A stretch of DNA of 64,000 nucleotides from Albifimbria verrucaria (Eukaryota; Ascomycota; Sordariomycetes; Hypocreales; Stachybotryaceae). The stretch is from positions 3,968,001 through 4,032,000 of the forward strand of contig JAHREC010000011.1 of assembly GCA_020081605.1 (NCBI GenBank). Reading direction: 5' to 3'. The notes below the pieces were generated by a model. That model did not search any database. It was given only the letters and a program-made list of their open reading frames with translations, and had not been told where the DNA came from. The position numbers and the translations under genes were made by a program. Of this stretch, positions 1 through 10,561 are shown piece by piece (the stretch's first letter is position 1; each line of letters opens with the position of its first letter).

Positions 1-1930
1 GCTTGGCTGCGGTCCTTGTCGGACCATTGGATGATTGGGAAGCCATCAAATTCGGTGTTGACCTGGACAGCTCCTGAGTTATATCTCGAAAATGCCGGGT
101 TCCAATGGGGTGCCTGTGATATGCCTCCTTGAAGTCAATGATGGCATCGCTTGAAATATACTCCGTAGGTATTATAACGCTTGATGCGTCTTTGACAGTA
201 TCTCCGATTGGGTCATGACCTAGCGTCCATCCATCGTACTCTACAGCCATGTATTTCCGCAGCAGTAGCTCATGAAATCGTTCACCTTGCTTCTGAAGGC
301 GTGCCTTCACCTGGTTGCAATGAGCATGGTAAGTAAGGGGTAAAGCTCGAGCTTCGTAATGTCCTTCTCTCCATCGAACTTGAGAAAGCTATAAGTACGA
401 GTAACGCTTGTATAGTCTTCGCCGTCAAAGTCAATGTAATAAGCAGAGACCTCGAAAACAGTAGCATCTACTTCTGCCTCACGACGGAGCAGGCCGCCTG
501 GGGTTTCCAGGTTATCGACTTTCCAATCAACATCATTCAAGAGAATCTGGCATACTCGCATTACTTTTGGTTCCTGCTGCGAATTGTTGAGAAGAGAGCG
601 ATTATCCGGGCCGAATTTCGCGGAAACGTTCCTGAGATAGCTGGGCTCGACCACCAACTGACCAATTTGAAACAACGCCCAAAGATCCGCATAATGCACC
701 TTGGCTCGCGCCTTTCTCGCGTTGTCTTCGAACATGTCCTGTTCTGAGAGAAGTCGAGTACGGAAGAAGTCCATGTAGCACTTGATTTCTTCATACTGTT
801 CCCTGTCGATTCTATCACTGATGGGCATTTCCCCATACTCTGCTAGTGTCGGTGTCATGCTGTACATATATGCACTATCAGTTGGCCCATCAAGCCCCTG
901 ATGGGCTTTCTGTATTTATAGTCAAGTTGTGTCCAGCACCAAATGTATCCTCTGACTGCAAGGTCCGTGAAGTAAAGGCTTTAGGAGAGACATGCTCGGG
1001 AAGTCCTTCTGCGGAATTCGTGGTCGTCGATCTAGCATCGACAACACTAAGAGTTTCTCCTGGGGCCAATTCTTCAGCTTCTTCTTTCTCAAAGATTTGC
1101 TGCAACTTCTTGAACTCGTCTTCCAGCTTTGGATGATAATGTCTCATCATACGGAACGGTCGGAGGAAGGTATAGGGCCTACCAGACCAAGTAGGTTCGC
1201 CCATTACCTTACCCAAGAAACCCAGGATAGCTTCCGAGTTGATTCGAACACGTTCAATCTGTCGCAGGTTCTTCCCTTATTGTTTGGAGGTCGGCGCTTC
1301 GACTTTCTCTGTTGGTAATCCTTTCTTTTATCGAATGGTATCCGCTCGAGTTGCTCCTTTTCCATCTCACCATCTAGATCGGGGCCTGCGAGGAGGGTCT
1401 CAATGGCGAACCCGCATTCATCATCTGAGAAACGGTTCTTGAATTGCCTCCAATCGCAGTCGCGCACTTCTGGCCTTGTGCGGCCTATGAAGTTGCTAGG
1501 AACATCGCCAGTCTGGGTTTGTTCAACCTGGGCTACCTGTCTGTCTTCAAGTGCAGACACTCGAGTGGCAATGTCCTTCAACCATTCATACGTCAACCCA
1601 GATTCCACATTGCTACTCCTCGCTTGTTCTGTACACCAATATGTCAGCTGTGGAACTTAGATCACTCGGAAGGGGGATAAATACGGATGAAGTCTTACCC
1701 TGTTCATGCTGCAAATGTGTCGGAGGGCTATCAGTCTCACACGCCTCATTTCTCTCGCTTCCTACGCTACTGGAATCGTCCCTCCCATCTATAGCGTGCT
1801 CGGCTGCCTCTGTAAACATATTGGAATGCCCGCTTCCATCAATTAGAGAGTCAATACTTCCTGACGTTGGAGTATCTCCTTTCCAATCCGAAATAAGAAT
1901 GTGCGCAGGCTGCTCCAGATGCAGATGCAA
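1..1930 (-). CDS. DUF7025-containing AAA-type ATPase, N-terminal part (3' end outside window)
   Basis: Only the part before the ATPase core lies in the window, so no Walker motifs are visible. The start is taken at the ATG at 1930. An acidic, low-complexity head is followed by an intron at about 1698-1629, and the next exon reads ESGLTYEWLKDIATRV, a predicted short coiled coil. Then come the segments ERVRINSEAILGFLG, GRPYTFLRPF, HYADLWALFQIGQLV and AYYIDFDGEDY, which I recognise as the DUF7025 domain that precedes the AAA+ module in many fungal ATPases of unknown role. The reading frame breaks near 1272-1276 (a GGG run on the coding strand) and near 107-110 (a C run). Restoring one base at each rejoins family-like sequence. 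Another break lies near 880. The gene is probably functional but mis-sequenced; decay is the alternative. It is divergent from the DUF7708 gene starting at 2705. Confidence 0.7.
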
Positions 1931-2704
1931 AACCTACTAGAGTATAGGTGCAAAGGGTCCAATTCAATCAATTTTGCCGTGTGTTGTCTAGTCAGGCCTA
2001 CAACAATTCTCATCAGTCAGAGAGCAAAGATGTTGAAGGCGTTAAGGTCAGATTGAAGAAGAGAGCTGGATATGGGTTTGTCAATGCTGGCACTGCCCCC
2101 GCGGCAACTGATCCTCCAAGCCTTGTGACATCCATGGAGCCTCATCAACATCCTTTACAAATAGGTAGAAGCTCGGGTATATTTTCAGGTCAAACCATGC
2201 ACAACCCCGGGTCACATCCAATCATCGCAGCTCAGCGGGGATTATTCGACATTGATGACAAGGATCATTAGTACTAAAGCCCAGCTTGAGTGGTCCCAAT
2301 GTCGGTCTCATGCCAGCCTGAAGCGCCACTGTATATCTTATGATTGGCTTGAATACACATTGAGGGGCTGAAACGGACCCCAACATGACTGGCGCCTTGA
2401 ATAGGAGAGGTTCATTGCGGAGTTGACCCTCCCTGATAAGGATGGATTTCACGCGAGGACTATGTTGTGGACTTAAGCCCAACTGCTGTAAGATCCACCT
2501 TACTATAACCTGTGTCTAGCATTCCGCTCGTAGCAGCGGCTGCCACGTACTACTATTCCGAGAACACCCAGCTGTCGGATGTGTCCAGGGTCTTTCTCGA
2601 CTTCGATGCATCGGAATTACTGGGGAATTAGAACTGACAATACCTGGGAAGAGAAGATGTATATTGTGTCCAGGCCTTGCCTACTTTAGCTTCCTTTGTG
2701 CTGA
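1931..2704. promoter_or_regulatory. Divergent promoter region between the DUF7025 ATPase and the DUF7708 gene
   Basis: These 774 bases separate two start codons pointing away from each other, so both promoters must lie here. I see no credible coding sequence: the short frames lack family resemblance. I could not identify a particular factor site with confidence. Confidence 0.5.
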
Positions 2705-5146
2705 ATGTCTGAAATGACATGGAAGGACAGAAGTGAGGAGACGATACCTCCAACTCTTCAAAGGCGGATGAATGACGATAGGGAAATATCTATTTTCAGC
2801 TCTTGGCTAAGATCATCTGGAGTTACAACAATGAGTCCACAAATGGGCACTTTCTCGCATTATGATGAGAAAACCTCACTCTTCTCTCAATCATTTAAGA
2901 ACGCGTAAGTGAGCACATTTGCATACCAGCTCAAAGCATCCTTCTCTCAATATTCTTAAAAACTCTAATGTGATCTGTTGCTATTAGGGAGTTGCAAGCT
3001 ACTATCGATACATATCTTCACACAACTTCATTACCCCAGCTTAAGCATGCTTCCAATCAAACATCAGTCTCTTGGCAAGAAGTTTTCAAGGAACTCGAGG
3101 ATGCGAAGACGCTCTACCAAGAAAAGGGTGACAGAAACTCATTGAGACGAAGTATGAGAAATGGGGTTTAATTAATCAGACTGCAATCCCTTTGTTAGAA
3201 GGTATCCCACAAGATGATGGCTTGGGTCTCATCAAGGGAGGCCTGTTGATCATCTTCAACGTACGTCATGGCTCTATCTAAGGAAACAGAAGTCGATCTG
3301 CTGAAGACGAGAGCAATGATTAAAAGTTGTAACTGACAATTACAATATTTTAGGCCGTGAAAAGAAGATCAGACAGCTGCAGAAGAATTCTTGATAGTTT
3401 CGAACGGATTCCGGACTCCATAATCCAAGCGCAAAAGTTGCAAGCATTGCATCCTACCGATGAAGCATTATTCTCATGCATCAGAAATTTGAATCAGGAG
3501 ATTGCTAAATGCATTCCTCTACTAATTAACATACTTCTTCGCAAGGAAAATGGATCTTGTAAGCTTCTGTAGCCCTGGAATGGCTGGGCTCATGGATCCC
3601 TAGTGTGGACACTGACTTTTTGAAGCACTTAAGAAATTCAGGAAAGCCGTGTTTGGAGATGAGTTATCACAGGTTCTCGAGATCCTTAAGCCCTTGGATG
3701 TGGCAGATAGAAAGTTGGAAGAATGCCGTCGCAATCTAGACACTATGGGTATTGTTGAGATAAAACACGCCTCAAAGGCCACGATGGATGGGGTCCATAC
3801 TATTCATCAAAATATGGGAAACATAGACCAGAAGTTGGATCAGCTGGGCACCCAGTTTGATGATTCAATCAGTGCTCTTCGTTCCCAGATTGACGGGTGG
3901 AAGGCGAGCAATGAAGAAAAACGCCAGATGCTGATTATCAAGCCAGAGCATCTTCACGATCTAGCAAATGCGCTGTACATGCAGCTACAGGAAGAGCTCC
4001 GAGTAAATTCTCTAAACCATGGTGAGTCTTTACTGCTCTGCCAGCTTTCATGATAACTAATATCATGTAGCCCCAAACCGCTCACCAAGCCCTGGGAGAC
4101 CTCCTCCCAACGAGCCATACTTGACGAGAGTTAGATTGATGCAAGCTCTCTGTAACGAAAAAGAGAGGAATGCACCCATCGAGGATCGGGCCGCGGTTCT
4201 GCGGGCATATCATTCGTTCAGGTCCAATGCTCTTCCTCAAGCTAATTATCTGATCACAATCCCCAAGTTCAAGGCGTGGCTCAACAACAGAGTCTCGGAT
4301 ATTTTGGTAGTGGATGGTCAATGCCAGGAACAGAGTATCGGCAAGATATCGCCCATCTCAGTCTTCTGCGCCAGTCTGTTCGAAGTATTATCTGGTTCCG
4401 TCAGTAACCCCACGGATGCGGCAGTTTTTCGTAAACCAACAGTGCTGTTGTCGTTCTTCTGTCGGCAGCATACTGCACCTCATGATGGTCTACCAGGCCC
4501 GGCCGGTCTGATGCGTAGTTTGATAGACCAGCTGCTCCTGGAGTGGCCTGAGAATGACCGGCTTGACGCACTATTTATTCAACAACAACCTTGGATATGG
4601 GAGGGTATTGAGAAGTCGGACGTTTCTACTCTGTGCTACGTCTTTGGTGAGCTACTGAGGCAGCTGGGCCCAGCGTCACTAATATATTGCATCATCGATG
4701 GAATATCGCAGTTTGATACGAGCTTAAGGGGATGGAATCAGGAGCTCCAAACTATCGTTGACTGCTTCACCCATTACATCACTGGAGACTCCAGGACGCG
4801 ACCTGGAACTGCTCCGGTCAAAATCCTGCTTGCCAGTGCAGACAAGAGTGTCACTTTGAAACGTGAACTTCCTAGCGGGCATCATATCGATCTTAGAGCT
4901 GGCAATCTATATCCACGTTCAGTGTCGCCGAGTAACTTCGGATCAGCCCTACGAAACCAGACAGTAACCCAGTTGCCGCATGGGTACAGCGATGCTGGAC
5001 AAACGTTTCTACAGCCTCACCAACATACTAGCTTTTCTAGAGAAAGGCCGCGTTCAAGAGAGGGCCCTGAATGGAGTTCTCAACGAGTTAACGACTCGCA
5101 TGATTCATTCAAGGGTGGGCCAGGCAGCAGCTTTGCCAACTCATAG
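2705..5146 (+). CDS. DUF7708-type STAND-like protein with degenerate NTPase region
   Basis: Five exons: 2705-2904, 2988-3260, 3354-3558, 3626-4021 and 4071-5146. All joins use GT-AG introns that keep the frame. The N-terminal half resembles the DUF7708 domain found at the front of fungal STAND/NLR-like proteins (WQEVFKELEDAKTLYQEKG, then IPLLEGIPQDDGLGLIKGG). A helical, probably coiled-coil middle follows (about 3790-3960). The C-terminal half has SDILVVDGQCQEQ followed by IGKISP, where a P-loop would be expected, and IYCIIDGISQFD, like a Walker B strand. The Walker A is not canonical, so ATP binding is doubtful. No ankyrin, WD or TPR repeats follow; the tail is short and Ser/Arg-rich. One base appears missing at the AAA run 3135-3137; adding it restores the frame. 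The function is unknown; signalling or incompatibility is only inferred from the family. Confidence 0.7.
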
Positions 5147-6131
5147 TCAGCCAGGGATATGGCGTGGTGGCACTTCCAAGTTATCACTTTTTGTACTTGC
5201 ACCATCAGTTGCTGCTCTGGTTAAGATGTTTGATTTCGTATGTTTGAAATACGCAATAGTCCATTGTTGATTCTGCCCCGAATGACGACAATCAGCAATA
5301 TAGAGGCCTTAGATATTTGTTGGCGGAGACAACTGGATAGTTTCTGCCTTCACTTGTTGAAATCGTCCATAATTTTCAATGGCAGTAGGATACAGCGTAC
5401 CAGATTATCTGTTCTGACTACCAACCGACAGTTACAGCCCAGTCATTGTCTTCTACCAACTGTATGCCATAGCTTCCAGTACATAAGCTAGTTGGGTATG
5501 TCTGTATCATATAAAGTAGATATGTCTTAGGAATGTTTATGGAACATAGTCCAACACTTCTCTTACAGGCTTATCCCATTACTGCTTGGCAACATTCTTT
5601 ATCAAAATATTTTTCTTCTTGCAGCTGGCAGTTTTAAGTGAATTGTCCTCCAGGTCAGTCTTGTAGTTCTGCCATTACTCTTTGACAGAAGCTTCTCAAT
5701 ATGAAAAGCATTGTTTTTATGTGGATTGGGGTTTGGGTATCAACGCAATGAGAATATGCTTGAGTCTCTACAATGGTAGCGCGCAAGTCAGCCATTGTCC
5801 CAGGTATCATAAGATTGTTACCCGGTACCAGGCGATGCATGTTTTTATTTTTGTTTGTTTTAACTTGACTTCGTTGCCTTGGACCTCCCTTTCTTGGACG
5901 GGTTTAAACACATGCAGTACTTGCACTATACGATGTGGAGAGGCTAGCCACTATGTCATCCCATTTGCCCGCTTCTTCAATAGTTCCACGTACTGCATAA
6001 TCATTAATGGTGGGGTAGTTGGACATCAACGACTAGCAGGAGATGTTTCTTAACCCGAGCTCGATTATCCAGTCCAGTACTACGCATCCGTGATACAAAA
6101 TCTTTGCAAATTTTCTTGGTTGATACTTACC
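5147..6131. other. Gene-free, T-rich intergenic stretch
   Basis: Sequence between the DUF7708 gene and the dehydrogenase. Several short open frames occur, but none has family resemblance or a believable start. T-rich blocks near 5840-5870 fit untranslated or promoter sequence for the downstream gene. Confidence 0.5.
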
Positions 6132-7092
6132 ATGGCGTCCGCAAGGCCGTATAATGCTAAGCTCGGAATAGTTACTGGCGGCTCACGAGGCAAGTTATGA
6201 GCTTGACAGCAGCTGAACCTCGTCGCTTATACATCACAGGAATCGGAGCTGCCGTCGTGAAGAGGCTGGCTGCAAAGGGATGCAATCTACTGCTGGTCTT
6301 CACCTCTGATTCGTCCAGAAAGCCTACTGAACAGCTATGCAAGGAGCTGGAGGGCGCGCATCAGATCAAGTGCGCTCATGTGCAAGCAGACCTCTCAGCA
6401 CCTACGGATGCTTCTCTCAAGATTGTGGATGCGGCGCGCCAGTTCTTCGAATCCTACAATACGACGGGTAAATTCCAAGTCGACATCCTCATCAACAATG
6501 CCGGGGTATCTTCGAACCAGTTCATGAACGACGCTCAAAAGGGCCAATCGATGCAGCCGAGTTCAACCGTGTCTACGCGGTCAACGTTCTGGCCCCGTTG
6601 CTCCTGACCCAGGCCATAGCCCCGCATCTGCCCAACGATCGCTCTGGCCGGATCGTCAACGTGTCGAGCGTGTCTTCGTCCATCGGCTACCAAGGCCAGT
6701 CGGTCTATGCCGGCACCAAGGCGGCACTGGAGGCCATGACGAGGACGTGGAGCCGAGAGCTGGCAGGGCGAGCCACGGTCAACGCCGTCAATCCGGGGCC
6801 AGCCTGGGGCGACATGTACGCCGAAGCGGGCGAGACATTCTGGAAGATCAACCAGCCATACGTCGACGCCGCACCGCTGGCAGCCTACGGTGGCGAGGCG
6901 GAGGTGCTGGCCATGGCTGGATCGGACGCAGAGCGCTTCGACAGGACGGTGAGGGAGGGAATGGGTGGTCGACGGCCAGGCTTCACGAGTGAAATTGCCG
7001 GGACAATTGACATGCTGTGCTCAGAGGAAAGCGGTTGGACTACGGGAAGCGTCATCTGCGCCAACGGAGGGATGAAGATGTCAATTGCATAA
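6132..7092 (+). CDS. Short-chain dehydrogenase/reductase (classical SDR)
   Basis: The start is the ATG at 6132. Exon 1 ends in TGGSRG, and the cofactor motif TGGSRGIG is completed across an intron at 6190-6239 with a GC donor. The motifs run in classical SDR order: the TGxxxGIG nucleotide-binding loop, NNAG, the catalytic serine in NVSSVSSSIGY, YAGTK as the YxxxK active site, and NPGPAWGDM. The C-terminus (SGWTTGSVICANGG) is the standard end of the fold. These features indicate an NAD(P)-dependent oxidoreductase, probably cytosolic; the substrate cannot be read. Between QKG and IDAAEFNRVYAVNV the frame jumps at the GGG run 6541-6543; one extra G gives an uninterrupted protein of about 300 residues. 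It lies alone, not in an evident metabolite cluster. Confidence 0.88.
6190..6239 (+). other. GC-AG intron in the SDR gene
   Basis: The donor is GCAAGT and the acceptor ACAG. Using this GC donor joins TCA CGA G to GA ATC GGA and rebuilds the invariant GSRGIG motif. The nearest GT donor (about 6194) would put the motif out of frame. Confidence 0.85.
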
Positions 7093-8173
7093 AGTATTAA
7101 CCGTTGGAGTCGGCTGATGTGAATTCGGAGCATTAATGCCAAGTCCAGGGTATGTGCGGACAGCTAGCCAGTCTCGGAAGGCGGAATTGATGGCCATGAG
7201 CCAAAGAGCCAGGGATGTAGATAACGAATCAATACTGTCCGTTTTGTTTGTGCAATTGCCCAGGCTGCTAGCATGCATGCATCCGTACATACTTTGGGTC
7301 GGTTCGGGAGGAGCCTCGCACAGCAGTTCGCATGGGATCGGCATCTCCGACGAGTGTGGTACGGCGTGCTGTTACGTAGCGTAGCATAGCGTAGCACACG
7401 CAGCGTAGCGATGGCACCCGGGAGAGTTGTGTGCTGTGGCAAAGCTGGATTAACTAGCCTGTATGCTTATTTTCATCCATATTATGCTTAGATGAAATGG
7501 CGTTTTTACAGGCAGGGTTCTTATCATCGTAAGGATTGGCGCCACTAAACCAATCAACCACGACACGACTGGGGTAGGGAGCCAACAACCATCACAGTGC
7601 ACACATAACACGAAGCAAAGAGCTCGCAATGGGTCCAACGCAGAGGACCAGGCCTTTGGGTTAGACATCAGATGATGTGGGGTATGAAGAAACTCGTGGA
7701 AATGCCTCCAAATGTCTCATCGGGGACTGCAACCTCGTGCCGAATGCACGAACAGTAGCACGACACGCACATGCAGATGCAGATGATCACGGTCCATGAC
7801 CACGAAAAACGTAGATACTGTGCTTAGTGTCAGACAAGGACTCAGACATCTTTCCTGGCCAGAGAGGCGGGACTTTTGTTTAGAGCCCCAAGCGGCGGAG
7901 ACGATCAAAGGGACTGTGCCCGTCCGTGATAAGGAAGAGGAACAAAGCAGAGCATTGGCGATGCCGCCATTTCTTCTCCACAGGGCCTGGCAAGCATACG
8001 ACACAAACGGAGCAAGTAGCCGAGAGTCCGGAGCAGAGGCAAAATAGATTGCTTCACCAGGAAACAATATTGTGCTGTGCTGACTCTGCCCGCCCTCGGG
8101 ACCTTTTGTAGGTGCAGCTGCTGGCCAAGAGACACGCACGACGCAGAGGCTCGGAGAGGGCGGGAGGCGGCGG

Positions 8174-8194
8174 GCTGCACTGCACTGCACTGCA
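8174..8194. repeat. TGCAC pentanucleotide microsatellite
   Basis: CTGCACTGCACTGCACTGCA is about four direct copies of a 5-base unit in the aminopeptidase promoter region. No coding role is seen. Confidence 0.8.
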
Positions 8195-8738
8195 GAGACG
8201 AAGCTGGCATTACTGTACGAATCTAGAGCCATGGGCCGCGATATGCAGGTCTGGAGAGGCTGGACGAGATTGCGATTGGCGGGCAATGTGTAAATGGGCC
8301 GTTGTGGTCGCTGGCTGCCAAGCAACGACGATTGCCAGAACAGGCAGTTCCCCAGGTCTGCGCCTGTAGGTCTGGCCAAAGTCTGGCTTAGCCTCCTCTC
8401 CACTGGCAAAGACTGGGCTCTACTGCACTGTGGCTCTAAGCTAGCGCTGCGAAAAAGTCCCCTGCAGGCGCCCCTCCAGGCTGCTCCCTTGCCCTGCCGT
8501 GCCCTGCAGCCTCCGCATTTTCCCCACCCTCTCCGTCTCTTCTGCCCTGCAACTTCTCCTTCCAGCCAACCGACATCCATCATATCCATCGATTGCGACA
8601 AAGAGCCATCGCTTGATCCTGGGCCCCGATCTAGCTCATCGCACCGTACGCATACGCCCGTCCATCCACCTGCGCAATATGGACAACGCCGCCGTCGCCA
8701 CCAGCTCGCTGCTGACCGGGCTTGACAAGGGCTGGTCG

Positions 8739-8779
8739 CTTGGACCGGCTTGGTCTTGGTCCTGGTCTTGGTCTTGGTC
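8739..8779. repeat. TTGGTC hexanucleotide microsatellite
   Basis: Five to six copies of TTGGTC, with small interruptions, lie about 170 bases before the aminopeptidase start codon. Translated on the minus strand it gives a DQDQ run, which is an artefact of the repeat. Confidence 0.8.
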
Positions 8780-8856
8780 GTGATGGGAGACCAATATCCC
8801 CGGAATCCAATTCAGGTAAATCCTATCCCGTGCCACGCCACTCCCTGGGGAAGGGT

Positions 8857-8914
8857 TTCCTCCTCCTCTTCTTCTCTCACCCTCACCCTCTCTCTTCTTC
8901 TTCCTCCTCCCCAT
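8857..8914 (+). promoter_or_regulatory. Pyrimidine-rich tract upstream of the aminopeptidase
   Basis: This is an almost unbroken C/T stretch ending about 40 bases before the ATG at 8952. Such CT-rich blocks are common in front of strongly expressed fungal genes and often flank the transcription start. The assignment rests on position and composition only. Confidence 0.45.
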
Positions 8915-8951
8915 CCCGTCATCTTGGTGCTTCGCTCTCACCTTTGACAAG

Positions 8952-10561
8952 ATGAAGACCACCGGCTCGCTCGCCTCAATTGCCCTGGCGCTGCCCGCTC
9001 TGGCCAGCGCCGCCAAGTGCAAGCCCTACGTCACCACCGAGGACCTCCAGGAGCTCGTCACCCTCGAGGATCTCCTCGCCGGCTCCCAGAAGCTCCAGGA
9101 CTTCGCTGACGCCAACGGTGGAAACCGAGCCTTCGGTGGCGGCGGTCACAATGCCACCGCTGACTGGCTCTACGAGACCCTCGAGGCCACCGGCTACTAC
9201 GACGTCGTCAAGCAGCCCTTCACTGAGTACTTCCACACCGCCTCCGCCACCCTCGACATCGGTGGTGCTGTCGACTCCGTGGCTACTCTGACTTACACCC
9301 CTGGAAATGTTCACGGCGATGTTGTTGCCGTCGCCAACCTGGGCTGCGATGTTGCCGACTACCCTGCCGAGGTCAAGGGCAAGATTGCTCTCATCTCCCG
9401 AGGCACCTGCCCCTTCGGCCAGAAGTCCCTGAACGCCAAGACTGCTGGCGCTGCCGCCGCCATCATTTACAACAACGATGTCGGTGTCATCTCCGGTACC
9501 CTCGGAACCCCGCTGCTCGACTACGCTCCCGTAGTCAGCATCAGCCAGGAGGACGGTCAGAAGATCCTGGCCGACCTCAAGGCCGGCCCGGTCACTGCCG
9601 ACCTCAAGATTGACGCCATCTCGGAGTACCGCGTCAACTACAACGTCATTGCCGAGACCAAGGGAGGTGACCACGACAACGTCCTGCTCCTGGGCGGCCA
9701 CTCCGACTCCGTCTATGCCGGCCCTGGTATCAAGTAAGTGTCACTTGTATCAGCTTTCTGTCGACTCATCACTAACATGTCTTTTCTCCAGCGACGATGG
9801 TTCCGGTACCATTGGTGTCCTGACCGTCGCCAAGGCCCTCACCCACTTCAGGGTCAAGAACGCTGTTCGCTTTGCCTTCTGGGGTGCCGAGGAGTTTGGC
9901 AAGCTTGGCTCTTACTACTATGTTAAGCAGCTGAACTCATCCGATGTCGAGATGTCCAAGATGAGGGCTTACCTCAACTTCGATATGGTAAGTCAAAATG
10001 TGATGTGATGGATGCTTCAGAACGTGGTCCTAACATTTTCCATAGATTGCCAGCCCCAACTACGTGTACGGTATTTATGACGGTGATGGCAACGCTTTCA
10101 ACTTCACCGGCCCTCCCGGCTCCGACGTTATTGAGAAGGACTTTGAGGAGTTCTACGACCTCAACGATGCTCCCCACGTTCCCTCCGTCTTCAGCGGCCG
10201 ATCTGACTACGCTGCTTTCATCGAGAACGGTATTCCCTCTGGTGGTCTCTTCACTGGTGCCGAGGTTCTGAAGACCGAGGAGGAGGCTGCTCTGTTCGGT
10301 GGTGAGGCTGGTGTCGCTTACGACATCAACTACCACAAGAAGGGAGACGACATCACCAACCTGAACAACGATGCTTACCTGCTCAACTCCAAGAGCATTG
10401 CCAACTCCGTCGCCAAGTACGCCCTCAGCTTCGACTCGCTTGCTCCCGTCAACCTGGCCGAGAGAAGGTGGAACGCCGACCGTGCTCAGCACTTCAAGAG
10501 GACCAGCGTCCACACCCACGCCCACACTGGTGGACCTTGCGGCGGTGGTGTCCCTCTCTAA
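8952..10561 (+). CDS. Secreted M28 zinc aminopeptidase with PA domain (leucine aminopeptidase 2-like)
   Basis: Three exons (8952-9733, 9792-9987, 10046-10561) give about 498 residues with no frame break. A signal peptide is clear (MKTTGSLASIALALPALASA). A protease-associated domain occupies roughly residues 125-225 (GKIALISRGTCPFGQK, AAAIIYNN). The M28 catalytic domain follows, with the co-catalytic metal ligands in GGHSDSV, NDDGSG, WGAEEFG, LNFDM and YHKKGDD. The enzyme removes N-terminal residues from peptides outside the cell, for nitrogen scavenging. Codons are strongly C-ending, unlike the accessory genes at the left, which suggests high expression. The C-terminal tail is His/Gly-rich. 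Some fungal annotations call the family Lap2; vacuolar aminopeptidase Y is the alternative, but the signal peptide and length fit a secreted form. Confidence 0.95.

Larger units (their letters stand above)
7093..8951. other. Intergenic region and promoter of the secreted aminopeptidase
   Basis: This is 1.86 kb without a supported gene. A long minus-strand frame at 7717-8601 has compositionally biased, family-less translation and is treated as chance. Simple repeats occur: GTAGC-type units at 7373-7409, TGCAC units at 8174-8194 and TTGGTC units at 8739-8779. A pyrimidine-rich block directly precedes the aminopeptidase start. Confidence 0.5.

Noticed and set aside
7717..8601. Minus-strand open frame of 294 codons upstream of the aminopeptidase
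   Set aside because: Translation is Ser/Arg/Leu-biased with no family resemblance, several simple repeats run through it, and it lies in a promoter position.
8976..9701. Long minus-strand frame opposite aminopeptidase exon 1
   Set aside because: It is the Val/Gly/Asp-rich shadow of a strongly C-ending coding exon.
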